From NCBI GenBank assembly GCA_964420035.1, contig CAYQQR010000004.1, positions 48,422-112,421 on the forward strand: a stretch of DNA of 64,000 nt, given 5' to 3'. The notes beneath the pieces were generated by a model. The model had not been told where the DNA came from and did not search any database. It saw only the letters and a list, made by a program, of their open reading frames with translations. How positions within the stretch are numbered: position 1 is the stretch's first letter; each line of letters begins with the position of its first letter. The position numbers and the translations under genes were made by a program. The DNA comes from CAYQQR01 sp964420035. GTDB lineage: Bacteria > Bacteroidota > Bacteroidia > Bacteroidales > SM23-62. Positions 25,067 through 33,903 of the stretch are shown here, piece by piece.

Positions 25067-26281
25067 ATGAAAAAGATCCGTATAAATGGTGTCGGGTGCT
25101 GCTTGCTTGATTTTCTTTATTCCAGGGTAGATTTTAATAGTAAGGCCTTCCAAACATTAAGTTCAAAAAAAAGAGGGGACGGAGGACTATCACCGGGAAA
25201 ACTGGTCTTTATGAGTGACCTGGAAAATTTCTCCGGACTGGAGGGATCCGAGATTATCAAAAGGCTCACCAGGAACCGTTCTTATGATACGGTCAATATC
25301 GGCGGACCATCAATCGTCTCCCTGATCCACGCAGCACAATTACTTTGTGATCAGGCAGAAGTAATTTATATTGGAACCATTGGAAAGGATCATGCCGGTA
25401 ATATTATACGAAACGCGCTCGTGGAATTACCTTTGAATGTGCTTTTACATGTATCCGAACGACCGACCCCGGCTACTCATGTATTATCGGATGCCAATTA
25501 TGAAGATGGACGTGGGGAACGTACTTTCATCAATACTATTGGAGCGGCAATGGATATGGAATCGGAGATGCTGAACGATAATTTCTACAATGCAGATATA
25601 TGTGCCCTTGGGGGTACAGCGCTTGTTCCCAAAATTCATGACCAACTTGATAATATTTTATCCCGGGCCAAGAAAGCCGGAGCCCTGACCTTAGTCAATA
25701 CCGTATATGATTTTCGCAATGAACAGAAAGCCCCGGATGAGCCATGGCCCCTGGTCCATGATCCTGGTTCATATTCCCTTATAGATATCCTACTAATGGA
25801 CCGTGAAGAAGCAATCCGAATCTCAGGTTGCGATTCTGCAGAGGACATGGTTAAGTTTTTTCAAGATTCAGGTGTTGGTTCTTACATCATTACTAACGGC
25901 CCCTATCCTGTTTACTATTATTCCGGAAGTTCGCTGTTCAGCAGGAAAACAAGCGGGACCCTTCCGGTCTCTGAACTTCTTCATGATGAACTGAGAAACC
26001 AAAAAAGTACGATTGCCGATACTACAGGTTGCGGAGATAATTTTACCGGGGGAATTATAGCTTCCATGGCCTGGCAAATAAAAGCCGGGAAAAACAAAAA
26101 ACTTGACATTCTGGAAGCGGCAGCCTGGGGTGTGGTTTCCGGAGGTTTTGCAGGTTTTTACCTGGGAGGCTGTTACAAGGAAGAAGCTCCTGGTGAAAAG
26201 TTTGAAAAAATTCAGCCCTATTTTGATGCTTATATAGAGCAAACCGGACTCCTTATCAATGATAAAGATACAACCCAGTAA
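25067..26281 (+). CDS. PfkB family carbohydrate kinase
   Basis: A 404-aa ribokinase-type kinase, longer than the usual 300-330 aa. The N-terminus has the substrate-binding GVGCCLLDFLY and INIGGPS-like region (TVNIGGPSIVSL near residue 85). The C-terminal signature TGCGDNFTGG carries the catalytic base Asp324. The extra length lies mostly between residues 25 and 70 and at the C-terminus. It would phosphorylate the sugar released by the upstream deacetylase with ATP. It overlaps the following dehydrogenase gene by 23 nt. The exact substrate is unknown. Confidence 0.85.
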   Translation: MKKIRINGVGCCLLDFLYSRVDFNSKAFQTLSSKKRGDGGLSPGKLVFMSDLENFSGLEGSEIIKRLTRNRSYDTVNIGGPSIVSLIHAAQLLCDQAEVIYIGTIGKDHAGNIIRNALVELPLNVLLHVSERPTPATHVLSDANYEDGRGERTFINTIGAAMDMESEMLNDNFYNADICALGGTALVPKIHDQLDNILSRAKKAGALTLVNTVYDFRNEQKAPDEPWPLVHDPGSYSLIDILLMDREEAIRISGCDSAEDMVKFFQDSGVGSYIITNGPYPVYYYSGSSLFSRKTSGTLPVSELLHDELRNQKSTIADTTGCGDNFTGGIIASMAWQIKAGKNKKLDILEAAAWGVVSGGFAGFYLGGCYKEEAPGEKFEKIQPYFDAYIEQTGLLINDKDTTQ

Positions 26282-27458
26282 GCTTGTCCTTTTTGGTGCC
26301 GGTAAAATCGGCCGGTCTTTCATTGCACAGCTTTTTAGCCGGGCGGGATATTCAACCGTATTTATTGATGTGAACGCTCAGTTGATCCAGGCTTTGAACA
26401 AACAAGGGCAATACCCGGTATACATCTATGATCAGCATCCGGAAACCATCATCGTTAATAATGTAAGCGGTATTTGTTTTTCAGATAAGAAAAGTTGCAT
26501 TGAAGCAATAGCCCAGGCAGGTATTTTAGCCACCTCCGTCGGTAAAAAAGCCCTACCCGCCATTCTTCCATATATTGCAGAAGGCTTAATGCTAAGGCGA
26601 AAAAAATTCGATGATCATCCCCTCGATATCATCATAGCGGAAAATATGAGGCATGCGGACCGGTATTTTAAAGAGGAGCTTACAAAGTTGTTACCAGAAA
26701 ATTACAATCTGGATGATTGGGTTGGATTGGTCGAAACATCTATTGGGAAAATGGCCCCTATAATTCCCATTGAAATTGAAAAAGAAGAACCTCTTGCTGT
26801 ATACGCTGAAGCCTATAATACACTTGTTCTTGACGGAGAGGCTTTTAAGAATAATATTCCGTCAGTACCCGGACTGGCACCTAAGAGAAATATAAAGGCA
26901 TGGGTCGACCGAAAGATCTTTTTGCACAACCTTGGACATGCAGCTACTGCTTATCTTGGTTTTCAGAAATATCCTGAAATACAAAGCATTAAGGAGATCC
27001 TCGATGACCACGAACTCAAAGGTGAAATCCAGGAAACCATGGAGGAGTCTGCTCATATACTTCTAAACCTGCACTTCCCAGAGTTCTCCAAGAAGGACTT
27101 ACTTCTGCACATACAGGATCTGCTGCAACGCTTTGTGAATCCCGTACTTGGAGACACTGTGTTTCGTGTAGGTTGCGACCTGAAAAGAAAACTTGGTCCG
27201 GAAGACAGGATCATGATACCCATCAGAACTGCAGAAAACTTAGAATTGTCTTCTAATCATTTACTCAAAACCTTGATCTCCGGTTATTTATTCAGGACAA
27301 GTCAATTCGATCCTACGGCTTATCCCGAGGACGAAAAAATCTTTCTTACCTTTAAAACCAATCCGGAAAAAGCACTTACTATCTATTCCGGTCTGCATCC
27401 CAAAAAAGACAGGGATCTAATTATCAAGGCTCTGTCTTATGTCGGATCGATGAAATGA
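26259..27458 (+). CDS. Mannitol-1-phosphate 5-dehydrogenase-like polyol phosphate dehydrogenase
   Basis: A 399-aa member of the long-chain mannitol dehydrogenase family (E. coli MtlD has 382 aa). FGAGKIGRSFIAQLF near residues 12-26 is the Rossmann motif, ETSIGKMAPI resembles the catalytic-domain start, and WVDRKIFLHNLGHAATAYLG carries the conserved Lys-Asn-His region. The family oxidises polyol phosphates to ketose phosphates with NAD. After the PfkB kinase it would turn a phosphorylated polyol into a keto phosphate that the NagB-like enzyme could then accept after amination or deamination. That order is inference. The gene converges with the DegT gene, 14 nt away. Confidence 0.85.
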   Translation: MIKIQPSKLVLFGAGKIGRSFIAQLFSRAGYSTVFIDVNAQLIQALNKQGQYPVYIYDQHPETIIVNNVSGICFSDKKSCIEAIAQAGILATSVGKKALPAILPYIAEGLMLRRKKFDDHPLDIIIAENMRHADRYFKEELTKLLPENYNLDDWVGLVETSIGKMAPIIPIEIEKEEPLAVYAEAYNTLVLDGEAFKNNIPSVPGLAPKRNIKAWVDRKIFLHNLGHAATAYLGFQKYPEIQSIKEILDDHELKGEIQETMEESAHILLNLHFPEFSKKDLLLHIQDLLQRFVNPVLGDTVFRVGCDLKRKLGPEDRIMIPIRTAENLELSSNHLLKTLISGYLFRTSQFDPTAYPEDEKIFLTFKTNPEKALTIYSGLHPKKDRDLIIKALSYVGSMK

Positions 27459-27472
27459 AAAGACCTGCCTTG

Positions 27473-28753
27473 TTATTTTGTATAAGCCAGAATAACCTTT
27501 CTTATTGCATCCCCAATCTGCTTACAATCCTCCTCAGTAAAAGTCGGATATGCAAAACAGGTAAAAGTGTGACTTTCATGCCATTCGGCATTGGGTACAT
27601 CAACGTTTGAATAATCAACAGATTCAGGTTTTGTGAATTCTTCCGAGACGAAGGGGAATCCACTTTTTCCGAAGGCATTGTGTTCTTTGAATGCTTTTTC
27701 CTTGTGGCACTGGGGCCAGAATACCTTCCACACCGGTGCACCCTCGACTGTAGCAGCATCCACAAACTCTTTAATGTCGCATTTCATATTCTCAATATCC
27801 AGAGTGAAAGCCATCGCAAACCATCCGTTCCTTCGTTTATCTGTATCAATCGGAGTATAGTGTACCGCCGGAAGATCTTTTATTTTATCGATAATGATAT
27901 GAGCGTTTCTTCTTCTTGCAGGCATGTTCCAGTTGTCAATACGCTCCAGTTCGGCAAGACCTATAGCAGACTGCATCTCGGTCATCCGGTAATTCCATCC
28001 CAGCATGTGATGTATATAGGGAAGCTTTTGTTCCAGTTCAAGCAGACTGATACGCTGTTTAACATCATAACCATGATCTCTGAAGCTCCGTGCGATCCAT
28101 GCGAGTTCTTCATTATCCGTAGTCACCATCCCACCTTCCCCGCCTGTTGTGAAGGTTTTATTCTGACAAAAACTGCAACCGGCCACATCACCGAGTGTGC
28201 CGGTCTTTTTGCCCTTGAATGATCCGCCATAGGCTTCTGCATTATCTTCTATAACGAACAAATTATGTTTTTTGGCAAAAGAATTGATCTTGTCCATATC
28301 ACAGACATTCCCGTATAGGTGCACCAGCATAATTGCCTTTGTGCGTTCATTTACGAGCTTCTCAGCTGATTCTACATTAATGCAATGGTCTTCCCTGTTC
28401 ACATCAGCAAAACGAGGGATAGCTCCGGCCTGAATAACGGAAAAGCTCGTGGCAATGAAGGTATAACTGGGAACGATAACCTCATCACCCGGACCGATGC
28501 CCAAAGCAACCAATGATACATGCAGAGCAGCAGTACCGGTTGCAACGCTGATTGCATATTTACTTCCCTGCCATTCGGCAAATTTTTTTTCAAATTCCAT
28601 TCCTTTCGGACCGGTCCAATAATTAACTTTTCCACTTTTAAGAACATCCTGTACGGCATTGATGGCTTTTTCATCGAAGCTTGGCCATCCTTTAAACATG
28701 TTTGTTACTGCTTTCGGACCCCCATTAATTGCTAATTTTTCTGACATAATCAT
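27473..28753 (-). CDS. DegT/DnrJ/EryC1/StrS family PLP aminotransferase
   Basis: A 426-aa sugar aminotransferase. The PLP lysine is Lys199 (FCQNKTFTTGGEGGM), Asp170 (VIEDNAEAYGG) binds the pyridine nitrogen, and VATGTAALHVSLVALGIGPGDEVIVPSYTF is the family cofactor region. Members make or use amino groups on keto-sugars and inosose, usually with glutamate. An ATG at 28747 is an equally possible start. It is the last gene of a minus-strand group after the GH27 gene, facing the amino-sugar operon. It may work catabolically, moving an amino group from an amino sugar or amino-cyclitol to 2-oxoglutarate, but a biosynthetic role is possible. Confidence 0.88.
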   Translation of the reverse strand: MIMSEKLAINGGPKAVTNMFKGWPSFDEKAINAVQDVLKSGKVNYWTGPKGMEFEKKFAEWQGSKYAISVATGTAALHVSLVALGIGPGDEVIVPSYTFIATSFSVIQAGAIPRFADVNREDHCINVESAEKLVNERTKAIMLVHLYGNVCDMDKINSFAKKHNLFVIEDNAEAYGGSFKGKKTGTLGDVAGCSFCQNKTFTTGGEGGMVTTDNEELAWIARSFRDHGYDVKQRISLLELEQKLPYIHHMLGWNYRMTEMQSAIGLAELERIDNWNMPARRRNAHIIIDKIKDLPAVHYTPIDTDKRRNGWFAMAFTLDIENMKCDIKEFVDAATVEGAPVWKVFWPQCHKEKAFKEHNAFGKSGFPFVSEEFTKPESVDYSNVDVPNAEWHESHTFTCFAYPTFTEEDCKQIGDAIRKVILAYTK

Positions 28754-28799
28754 AAGTCTTAAATGAAAAAAATAAACTATAAATTATTGTTTCTGAAAT

Positions 28800-30386
28800 C
28801 TATTCGGTAGGTTCAACACGGATAAATATGACACCATGGGGTCTGACCTCTGTTTCAAATCCATCTATGAATTCGCCGAGATCTTTCTGCCTCCATAGGT
28901 CCCTTACTTTTTGTTTCCCTGATAGATCGGCCAGCTTCCAGGATATGCTGATGGTCTCAGGAACCGAATTCAGATTGAACAATCCTATAGCAACTGAGCC
29001 GTCCTCCATCTCCTTGACCCATGCTTGCTGATATATATCGAGCAAGTGTTGCTTTGCCATACGGCCCAGAGGATCCTGGTTTACAGCAATTACTTCATCG
29101 TTGGTAAGCAGGTTCAGGGTAAATTCATCCAGCTTGGTCAGGTCGCAGCCCAGTAAAAGTGGTGAAGCCAACAGGCACCAAAGGCTCATATGTGAATATT
29201 GTTCATCAGCTGTAAGAGAAGTAGGATGTTGCTCATCACCCCATCCGATCCAGCCCAGCAGCATCATATCCGCGTCGTTCCAGTGACCGGGACCGACCAG
29301 ATTCCTCCAACGTCCCTGGGTGAACCCATTTGCTATTACTGACTCCCACGAATTTTCAGTGTCTGCTCCGGAGCGCCAGAGATGGGAATTATAGGATAAC
29401 CCTCTTGCATGTTCATCCGCCTCCGGATATTCAAGCCTGTAACCGTTTGTAAATCCTGCTCCGTTGCAAACAGAATAAACTATATCCCTGTCAAGGTTCT
29501 CAAGGGCGTCTGCCATTTCAATGGCATGGGGCAGGTTCCTTTTCCACCAGTCGTATTTAAGGTAATCCACACCCCATTCTGCAAACTGCTGGGCATCGTT
29601 CCAGTGAAATTTATACTTGCCCAACGGAGGATGTAACTCCTCTGAACGTACGTACCTTCCATCCGGATAATTGCTGGTTGCTCCCAATCTTTTGTCGTAT
29701 GAATTTATATATGCCTGATGGTAAAGACCAAATTTCAGTCCCAACTCGTGCACATAATCAATTAGGCCCTGGAAATCAGGAAATCGTTCATTATCGGGTA
29801 TTATGGCGTGATATTTACCTTTCCGTTCATATCCCTGCCACCCTCCATCGAGGTTAAAATAGGTCCATCCATGATTTTGCAATCCTGCATCCACAAATGC
29901 TTTAGCGTTAATTTCAGCCCTTTCCTGATTAATATGGTCGATGCCGTAAACATTATAACTGTTCCATCCCATTGGCGGGGTCAGGGCTAGCCTGGAACCT
30001 ACATGTATCCTGAATCCCCGTTCATAACTACCATGCATATTGGTGGCTCTTAACATTACATGATAAGTGCCGGGTTCTTCAATCTTGCCTGTGATCCGGC
30101 CGGTCCCGGAATCAAGTTTTAATCCCTCGGGGAGACCTTCGGCTTCGAATTTCACAGGCCTTTCCCCGGTAGCAGCTATAGTGAAAAGGAAAGGATTTCC
30201 GGGTCGTACACCGAAGACTTTGGCGCCATTGATCCTGGGTGTTAAAGGTGGTGGTGGAGTCAGTATGTAGAACTCATTTTTATTCTCTTCATTCGATTGC
30301 CCATCAGTATTTAAATTCTTTTGGGTCAATGCTGTGGATGATAGCATCACTGACAATAAGATTAGGCTAAGAATTCGCAGGTTCAT
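28800..30386 (-). CDS. GH27 alpha-galactosidase-type secreted glycosidase
   Basis: A 528-aa protein with a signal peptide (residues 1-21), a putative-Ig-like domain (about 55-130; LPEGLKLDSGTGRITG is its hallmark) and a GH27 barrel from about 135. Family signatures are PPMGWNSYN, YFNLDGGWQ and DYLKYDWW with the nucleophile Asp279; the likely acid/base Asp342 lies in RSGADTENSW, and HWNDADMM follows. The Cys that often follows the nucleophile motif is Trp here. GH27 enzymes release alpha-galactose or alpha-N-acetylgalactosamine with retention. It lies between a Gfo/Idh and a DegT gene and suggests alpha-galactosyl residues in the glycan used by this region. Confidence 0.92.
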   Translation of the reverse strand: MNLRILSLILLSVMLSSTALTQKNLNTDGQSNEENKNEFYILTPPPPLTPRINGAKVFGVRPGNPFLFTIAATGERPVKFEAEGLPEGLKLDSGTGRITGKIEEPGTYHVMLRATNMHGSYERGFRIHVGSRLALTPPMGWNSYNVYGIDHINQERAEINAKAFVDAGLQNHGWTYFNLDGGWQGYERKGKYHAIIPDNERFPDFQGLIDYVHELGLKFGLYHQAYINSYDKRLGATSNYPDGRYVRSEELHPPLGKYKFHWNDAQQFAEWGVDYLKYDWWKRNLPHAIEMADALENLDRDIVYSVCNGAGFTNGYRLEYPEADEHARGLSYNSHLWRSGADTENSWESVIANGFTQGRWRNLVGPGHWNDADMMLLGWIGWGDEQHPTSLTADEQYSHMSLWCLLASPLLLGCDLTKLDEFTLNLLTNDEVIAVNQDPLGRMAKQHLLDIYQQAWVKEMEDGSVAIGLFNLNSVPETISISWKLADLSGKQKVRDLWRQKDLGEFIDGFETEVRPHGVIFIRVEPTE

Positions 30387-30445
30387 TTTTAAAATGGTTT
30401 TAAAGTGATTAAATAAATTTTGTAATCATTGAATCATTTCATTTA

Positions 30446-31708
30446 TTATAGATCATCCAGGTCGATCAGATCCTGGTAGGATTGATTGCTGCCGATCATC
30501 TCATTCCAGGTTACGGTTTCCCCGCTGTAGGCAGCCATACGTCCCATAATAGCCGATAGAGCTGACTCTGCTCCTTCCCGGGCCTGGTTATGGTAGTTGC
30601 CACTGGTGATACTATCTACAAAATTTCTGGCCTTATAGGCGGTACTGTCACTCAGCCCGTCAAAAGTACCCGCTGTCGAAAAATCACCGGGACTATCGGC
30701 AGTACCTGCAATTGACCAGGCATTTTCACCGGTTATTCGGCCCATTCCGTTGTAATTCGATTCTCCGATTCCTTTTTTCCCAATAAAACGAACACCCACG
30801 TCCCAAAAATCACCAAATTGGATGGCACTGAGGTTTACGTGGATATTTTCGGGGTAGGTATAGCATATCGACCAATTATCCCAAATATCACTGCCATCAC
30901 TCCTGGCTTTCCTTCCACCGGCACCAATTGCCTTGAGGGGACGTGACCTGAATACCCAGTTGGCAACATCTACCATATGGATATGCTGGTCCACCAGTGT
31001 GTCACCAGAGAGAATGCGGTCCCAGTAAAATCTCCTGATCCTTTTTTCCAGTGGTGAAGCATTGGGAAATTCAGGATAGGGTATGTCCGGAGCATGATAG
31101 TGGAGTGCTCCATAGCTTACCGGGCCGATATCTCCACGGTGAAGCCTGTCAACCATTTCATAAAAGCACTTTGCCCCTCTGATGTTGAATCCAATCTCCA
31201 GACTGAGCTTATCCTTTGCTTCTTCGCCCAGTTCAATAAACTTTAAGCAACCCTCAACATCAACCCCGGCCGGCTTTTCGCAATAGATGTGTTTTCGGGC
31301 TTCTACCACGGCTTCAAGATGCTGTACATGAAAGAAATCGGGTGAAGCGATGATCACAACATCAACATCCTTGCAGTTGGCTATTCCAAGGAAGGCTTCC
31401 TTCCCGAGAAACATATTCTTGTCCGGCACACCCGCGTATCTCTTTTCCCTTGATACCTTGTCCCAGGTCTCTTTTCCTTTTTTTAACTGGTCCTCAAAGA
31501 GATCTGCAAGTGCAACTATCCGGGTATCGGTGTGATTCACAAAATCCATGGCAACTGCTGTCCCACGGTTGCCACAGCCCAGCAGTCCCAGTCCGAGATC
31601 GGAATTTGCTTTTGACCCTCTTACCAGATGGGGACTAATCAATACAGCTCCTGCTCCGAGTGCTGTTTTCTTTACGAAATTGCGTCTGTTGATCTTTTTG
31701 ATCTTCAT
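30446..31708 (-). CDS. Tat-exported Gfo/Idh/MocA family protein
   Basis: A 420-aa protein from the ATG at 31708 (MKIKKINRRNFVKK). The earlier ATG at 31768 would place extra residues before a clear twin-arginine signal (NRRNFVKKTALGAGAVLIS). The oxidoreductase fold follows: GLLGCGNRGTA, IIASPDFFHVQHL, YCEKPAG and DQHIHMVDVANW. Members exported with a tightly bound NAD include GH109-type glycosidases, which use a redox-assisted mechanism, so either oxidation of a sugar or glycosidic cleavage in the periplasm is possible. It is 60 nt upstream of the GH27 gene in the same orientation. The sequence does not separate these two roles. Confidence 0.85.
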   Translation of the reverse strand: MKIKKINRRNFVKKTALGAGAVLISPHLVRGSKANSDLGLGLLGCGNRGTAVAMDFVNHTDTRIVALADLFEDQLKKGKETWDKVSREKRYAGVPDKNMFLGKEAFLGIANCKDVDVVIIASPDFFHVQHLEAVVEARKHIYCEKPAGVDVEGCLKFIELGEEAKDKLSLEIGFNIRGAKCFYEMVDRLHRGDIGPVSYGALHYHAPDIPYPEFPNASPLEKRIRRFYWDRILSGDTLVDQHIHMVDVANWVFRSRPLKAIGAGGRKARSDGSDIWDNWSICYTYPENIHVNLSAIQFGDFWDVGVRFIGKKGIGESNYNGMGRITGENAWSIAGTADSPGDFSTAGTFDGLSDSTAYKARNFVDSITSGNYHNQAREGAESALSAIMGRMAAYSGETVTWNEMIGSNQSYQDLIDLDDL

Positions 31709-31743
31709 CTTTGACAAATCATTTAATAAAATGGTATCAACCC

Positions 31744-31758
31744 CGGAGTAGAACTCCG
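31744..31758 (-). other. Intercistronic stem-loop with UCU triloop
   Basis: Arms CGGAGT and ACTCCG around AGA (UCU on the transcribed minus strand), between the ceramidase-fold gene and the Gfo/Idh gene. It has the same size and triloop as the hairpin at 2019-2033. Confidence 0.5.
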
Positions 31759-31825
31759 AGGCATTCAATCTTTCCCTTCTCGTCCGCCGGAGCGGAACGC
31801 GAAGGAGGATTATAGCTTCATGTTA

Positions 31826-33205
31826 TCAGACTTCGCATTTTGAACCAAGCTCCTTTAACATCTCAACTGCTGTATCAACCAAAATTTCTCCGGTTCCCGG
31901 AGCCGTCAGACTGATCACAACTTCATAACCCCCTTCAGAATATGCTTTAAGGGTCGGTATGTACCAGGCATCAACATTACTCAGCTCTATAACCATTGTA
32001 TTCTTAAAAGGAGATTGTTCTTTAATGGAAAGGGCAAGCTCAACAAATACTTCCCCGGGCAAAGTTACAATGGCTGTTTCCTTGCTGAGTTTATAAACGA
32101 TGACCTCGAGCGGAAGAGGGTTAAGTCCTTCCCTTTCAAGTTCTTCAACTCGTAAAATCTTCTGTGCCCTCACTTTGGCCAAGAAACCCCTGTTGTTAAA
32201 ACCCGTCGGTGCAAAATCCTTGAAATTGTTTTCATGAGCAGACCTGGCCCATTCAATATCCATCTTAGTACCCATATTAAGCGGTGCATAGACAATTTTT
32301 GACATAACCTTGAAATCAGGTTCCTGTATATTAAATTCGGGTAAATCCTTAATTATTGTCGATGCAAGCTCCCTTCCTATCTCTTCGGACCGTTGTGGCC
32401 CGTTCTGTCCCTCTCCTGGTTTTGAAACATCCCAGTGGTTGATATCTCCCGAGGCCCCTTCACCAAAAATTGAAATAAAGTGATCGTCAAAGTTCTTTTT
32501 CATTTCATCTGCCATAAAACCGGGAAAGTCGGCACTGATGCCTTCCCCGTAAACACAGGTATGCATGGCAAAACAACTAAGTGCACCCATGGGGGTGTTG
32601 TCATCTTTATTTGTAAAGACTACAGCAGGCAAATCTGGATCCGTAGGTCCCACAGGCCTTACAATCTCAGGATTCAGGTATGGATAACCGTTTTCGAATG
32701 AGGTCCCGGTTTCCGGATCGATGAACGGATTCATCCTCACCGTGCCGTCAATCATCAGGAATCTCCTGTTGAATGCCACTCCTTCCTGCCGGGCGATTCC
32801 CGAACTTATTTCTGCTGGTTGCAGGGCGGCCTCGGCCTTCAAAATCGATTCAGCTATTTTTTCAGTAAGCCCTTTGCACTTTGCCGAACTATGTGTGTGG
32901 GTGGCACAAATACTTATATTTTTCAAAGGAATGCTTGTCTTTCCTCTAAGGATATTTCTCACTTCGTTTGCCTCTTCCCTTGATATACCGCCGATGTCAC
33001 AAACGACAAGGGCGCCCATTTCCTCCCCTTGCCTGAACACGGCTGCTTTGGAATAAACGGAATCTTTAACTGTACCCTCTGCAGGGGTAATGTTAACTAT
33101 AGCAAAACCCGTTTCAAAAAGGTCCGGTTCCGAGATTACGCATGAGGATAAAACCATAAATGCCGATGTCAGGAATGGCAGCATAATTCGCTTCAATTTT
33201 TTCAT
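31826..33205 (-). CDS. Neutral ceramidase-fold lipoprotein (paralogue 1)
   Basis: A 459-aa protein from MKKLKR (33205), with a lipoprotein signal (VLSSC, Cys22) and the N-terminal zinc-hydrolase domain of neutral/alkaline ceramidases. Zinc-site elements are visible: CATHTH (His103, His105), CFAMH (His215) and TLPGEVFVE with its Glu. The ceramidase nucleophile motif (Ser-Asn-x-Gly-Asp in known enzymes) reads GEGASGDINHW near residues 248-258, with Gly at the nucleophile position. It is therefore probably a zinc hydrolase on something other than ceramide, perhaps an ester or amide on the glycan. It heads the Gfo/Idh-GH27-DegT group and has a paralogue at 35917. Confidence 0.75.
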   Translation of the reverse strand: MKKLKRIMLPFLTSAFMVLSSCVISEPDLFETGFAIVNITPAEGTVKDSVYSKAAVFRQGEEMGALVVCDIGGISREEANEVRNILRGKTSIPLKNISICATHTHSSAKCKGLTEKIAESILKAEAALQPAEISSGIARQEGVAFNRRFLMIDGTVRMNPFIDPETGTSFENGYPYLNPEIVRPVGPTDPDLPAVVFTNKDDNTPMGALSCFAMHTCVYGEGISADFPGFMADEMKKNFDDHFISIFGEGASGDINHWDVSKPGEGQNGPQRSEEIGRELASTIIKDLPEFNIQEPDFKVMSKIVYAPLNMGTKMDIEWARSAHENNFKDFAPTGFNNRGFLAKVRAQKILRVEELEREGLNPLPLEVIVYKLSKETAIVTLPGEVFVELALSIKEQSPFKNTMVIELSNVDAWYIPTLKAYSEGGYEVVISLTAPGTGEILVDTAVEMLKELGSKCEV

Positions 33206-33903
33206 AATAAGCTGTTTTTTTCGGATCTGATGCATATTTCAAAACACTCTACTTTGTTCTATTTACTTTAATTCTTTTAATCTCGATTGAATAAATTTTA
33301 ATGTCAATAGCCTTTTTTATTAATAGGACAATTTACTATTATTGGAAAAATCAAATTAGTACTTATCATTCCTTTAATGATAATTATATTCCACCATTAT
33401 TATATTGCGTAAAACCAACTGAATTAGAAAAATAAGTTATTGTTGAATCAACTTATCAGATAATTTGTTTCGCTCAAGTACCAACCTTTATAGTTATTGG
33501 TTCATCATAAAGAAAGCGCCTGGACTTATTAATACTAATCATTCTTTATATGCTCATTATGCTTCATTTTTACATTGTTATAGCCTACTCAAACAAACAT
33601 GATAAATACTTGTAAAGTACGTCTGATAGCTTTTTCTGATATTCGCGGAAAATGCAGATCATATAGTTGGAATGTTTGGAAATGTTCTAATAACCAAAAT
33701 ATTGGAATGGTTAATGTATATTGCATTAATGTATAAACTGCGCATAATTTATTATCGCTTTCATCATGCATGAAACGAGCATGATTTTTATTAATCATAA
33801 AAGGATTAAAAAAATCACACGGGAGCGAAGCGGTTGTCCCGAATACTCGGGATTCTCGTATTTTTAATCAATTTATTTTCAGATAATTATAAGATTTAAA
33901 CGA
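33206..33903. other. AT-rich divergent intergenic region
   Basis: 698 bp between the ceramidase-fold gene (minus) and the GH31 gene (plus). The 69-codon minus-strand frame inside it has no recognisable domain or ribosome-binding site, and I do not call it. A perfect hairpin, TCCCGA-ATAC-TCGGGA, lies at 33837-33852, followed by TATTTTTA, an imperfect -7 box for the GH31 gene. Otherwise I see nothing in it. Confidence 0.55.

Noticed and set aside
33589..33798. A 69-codon frame on minus in the long intergenic region
   Set aside because: AT-rich, no ribosome-binding site, no recognisable domain, and composition like the surrounding non-coding DNA.
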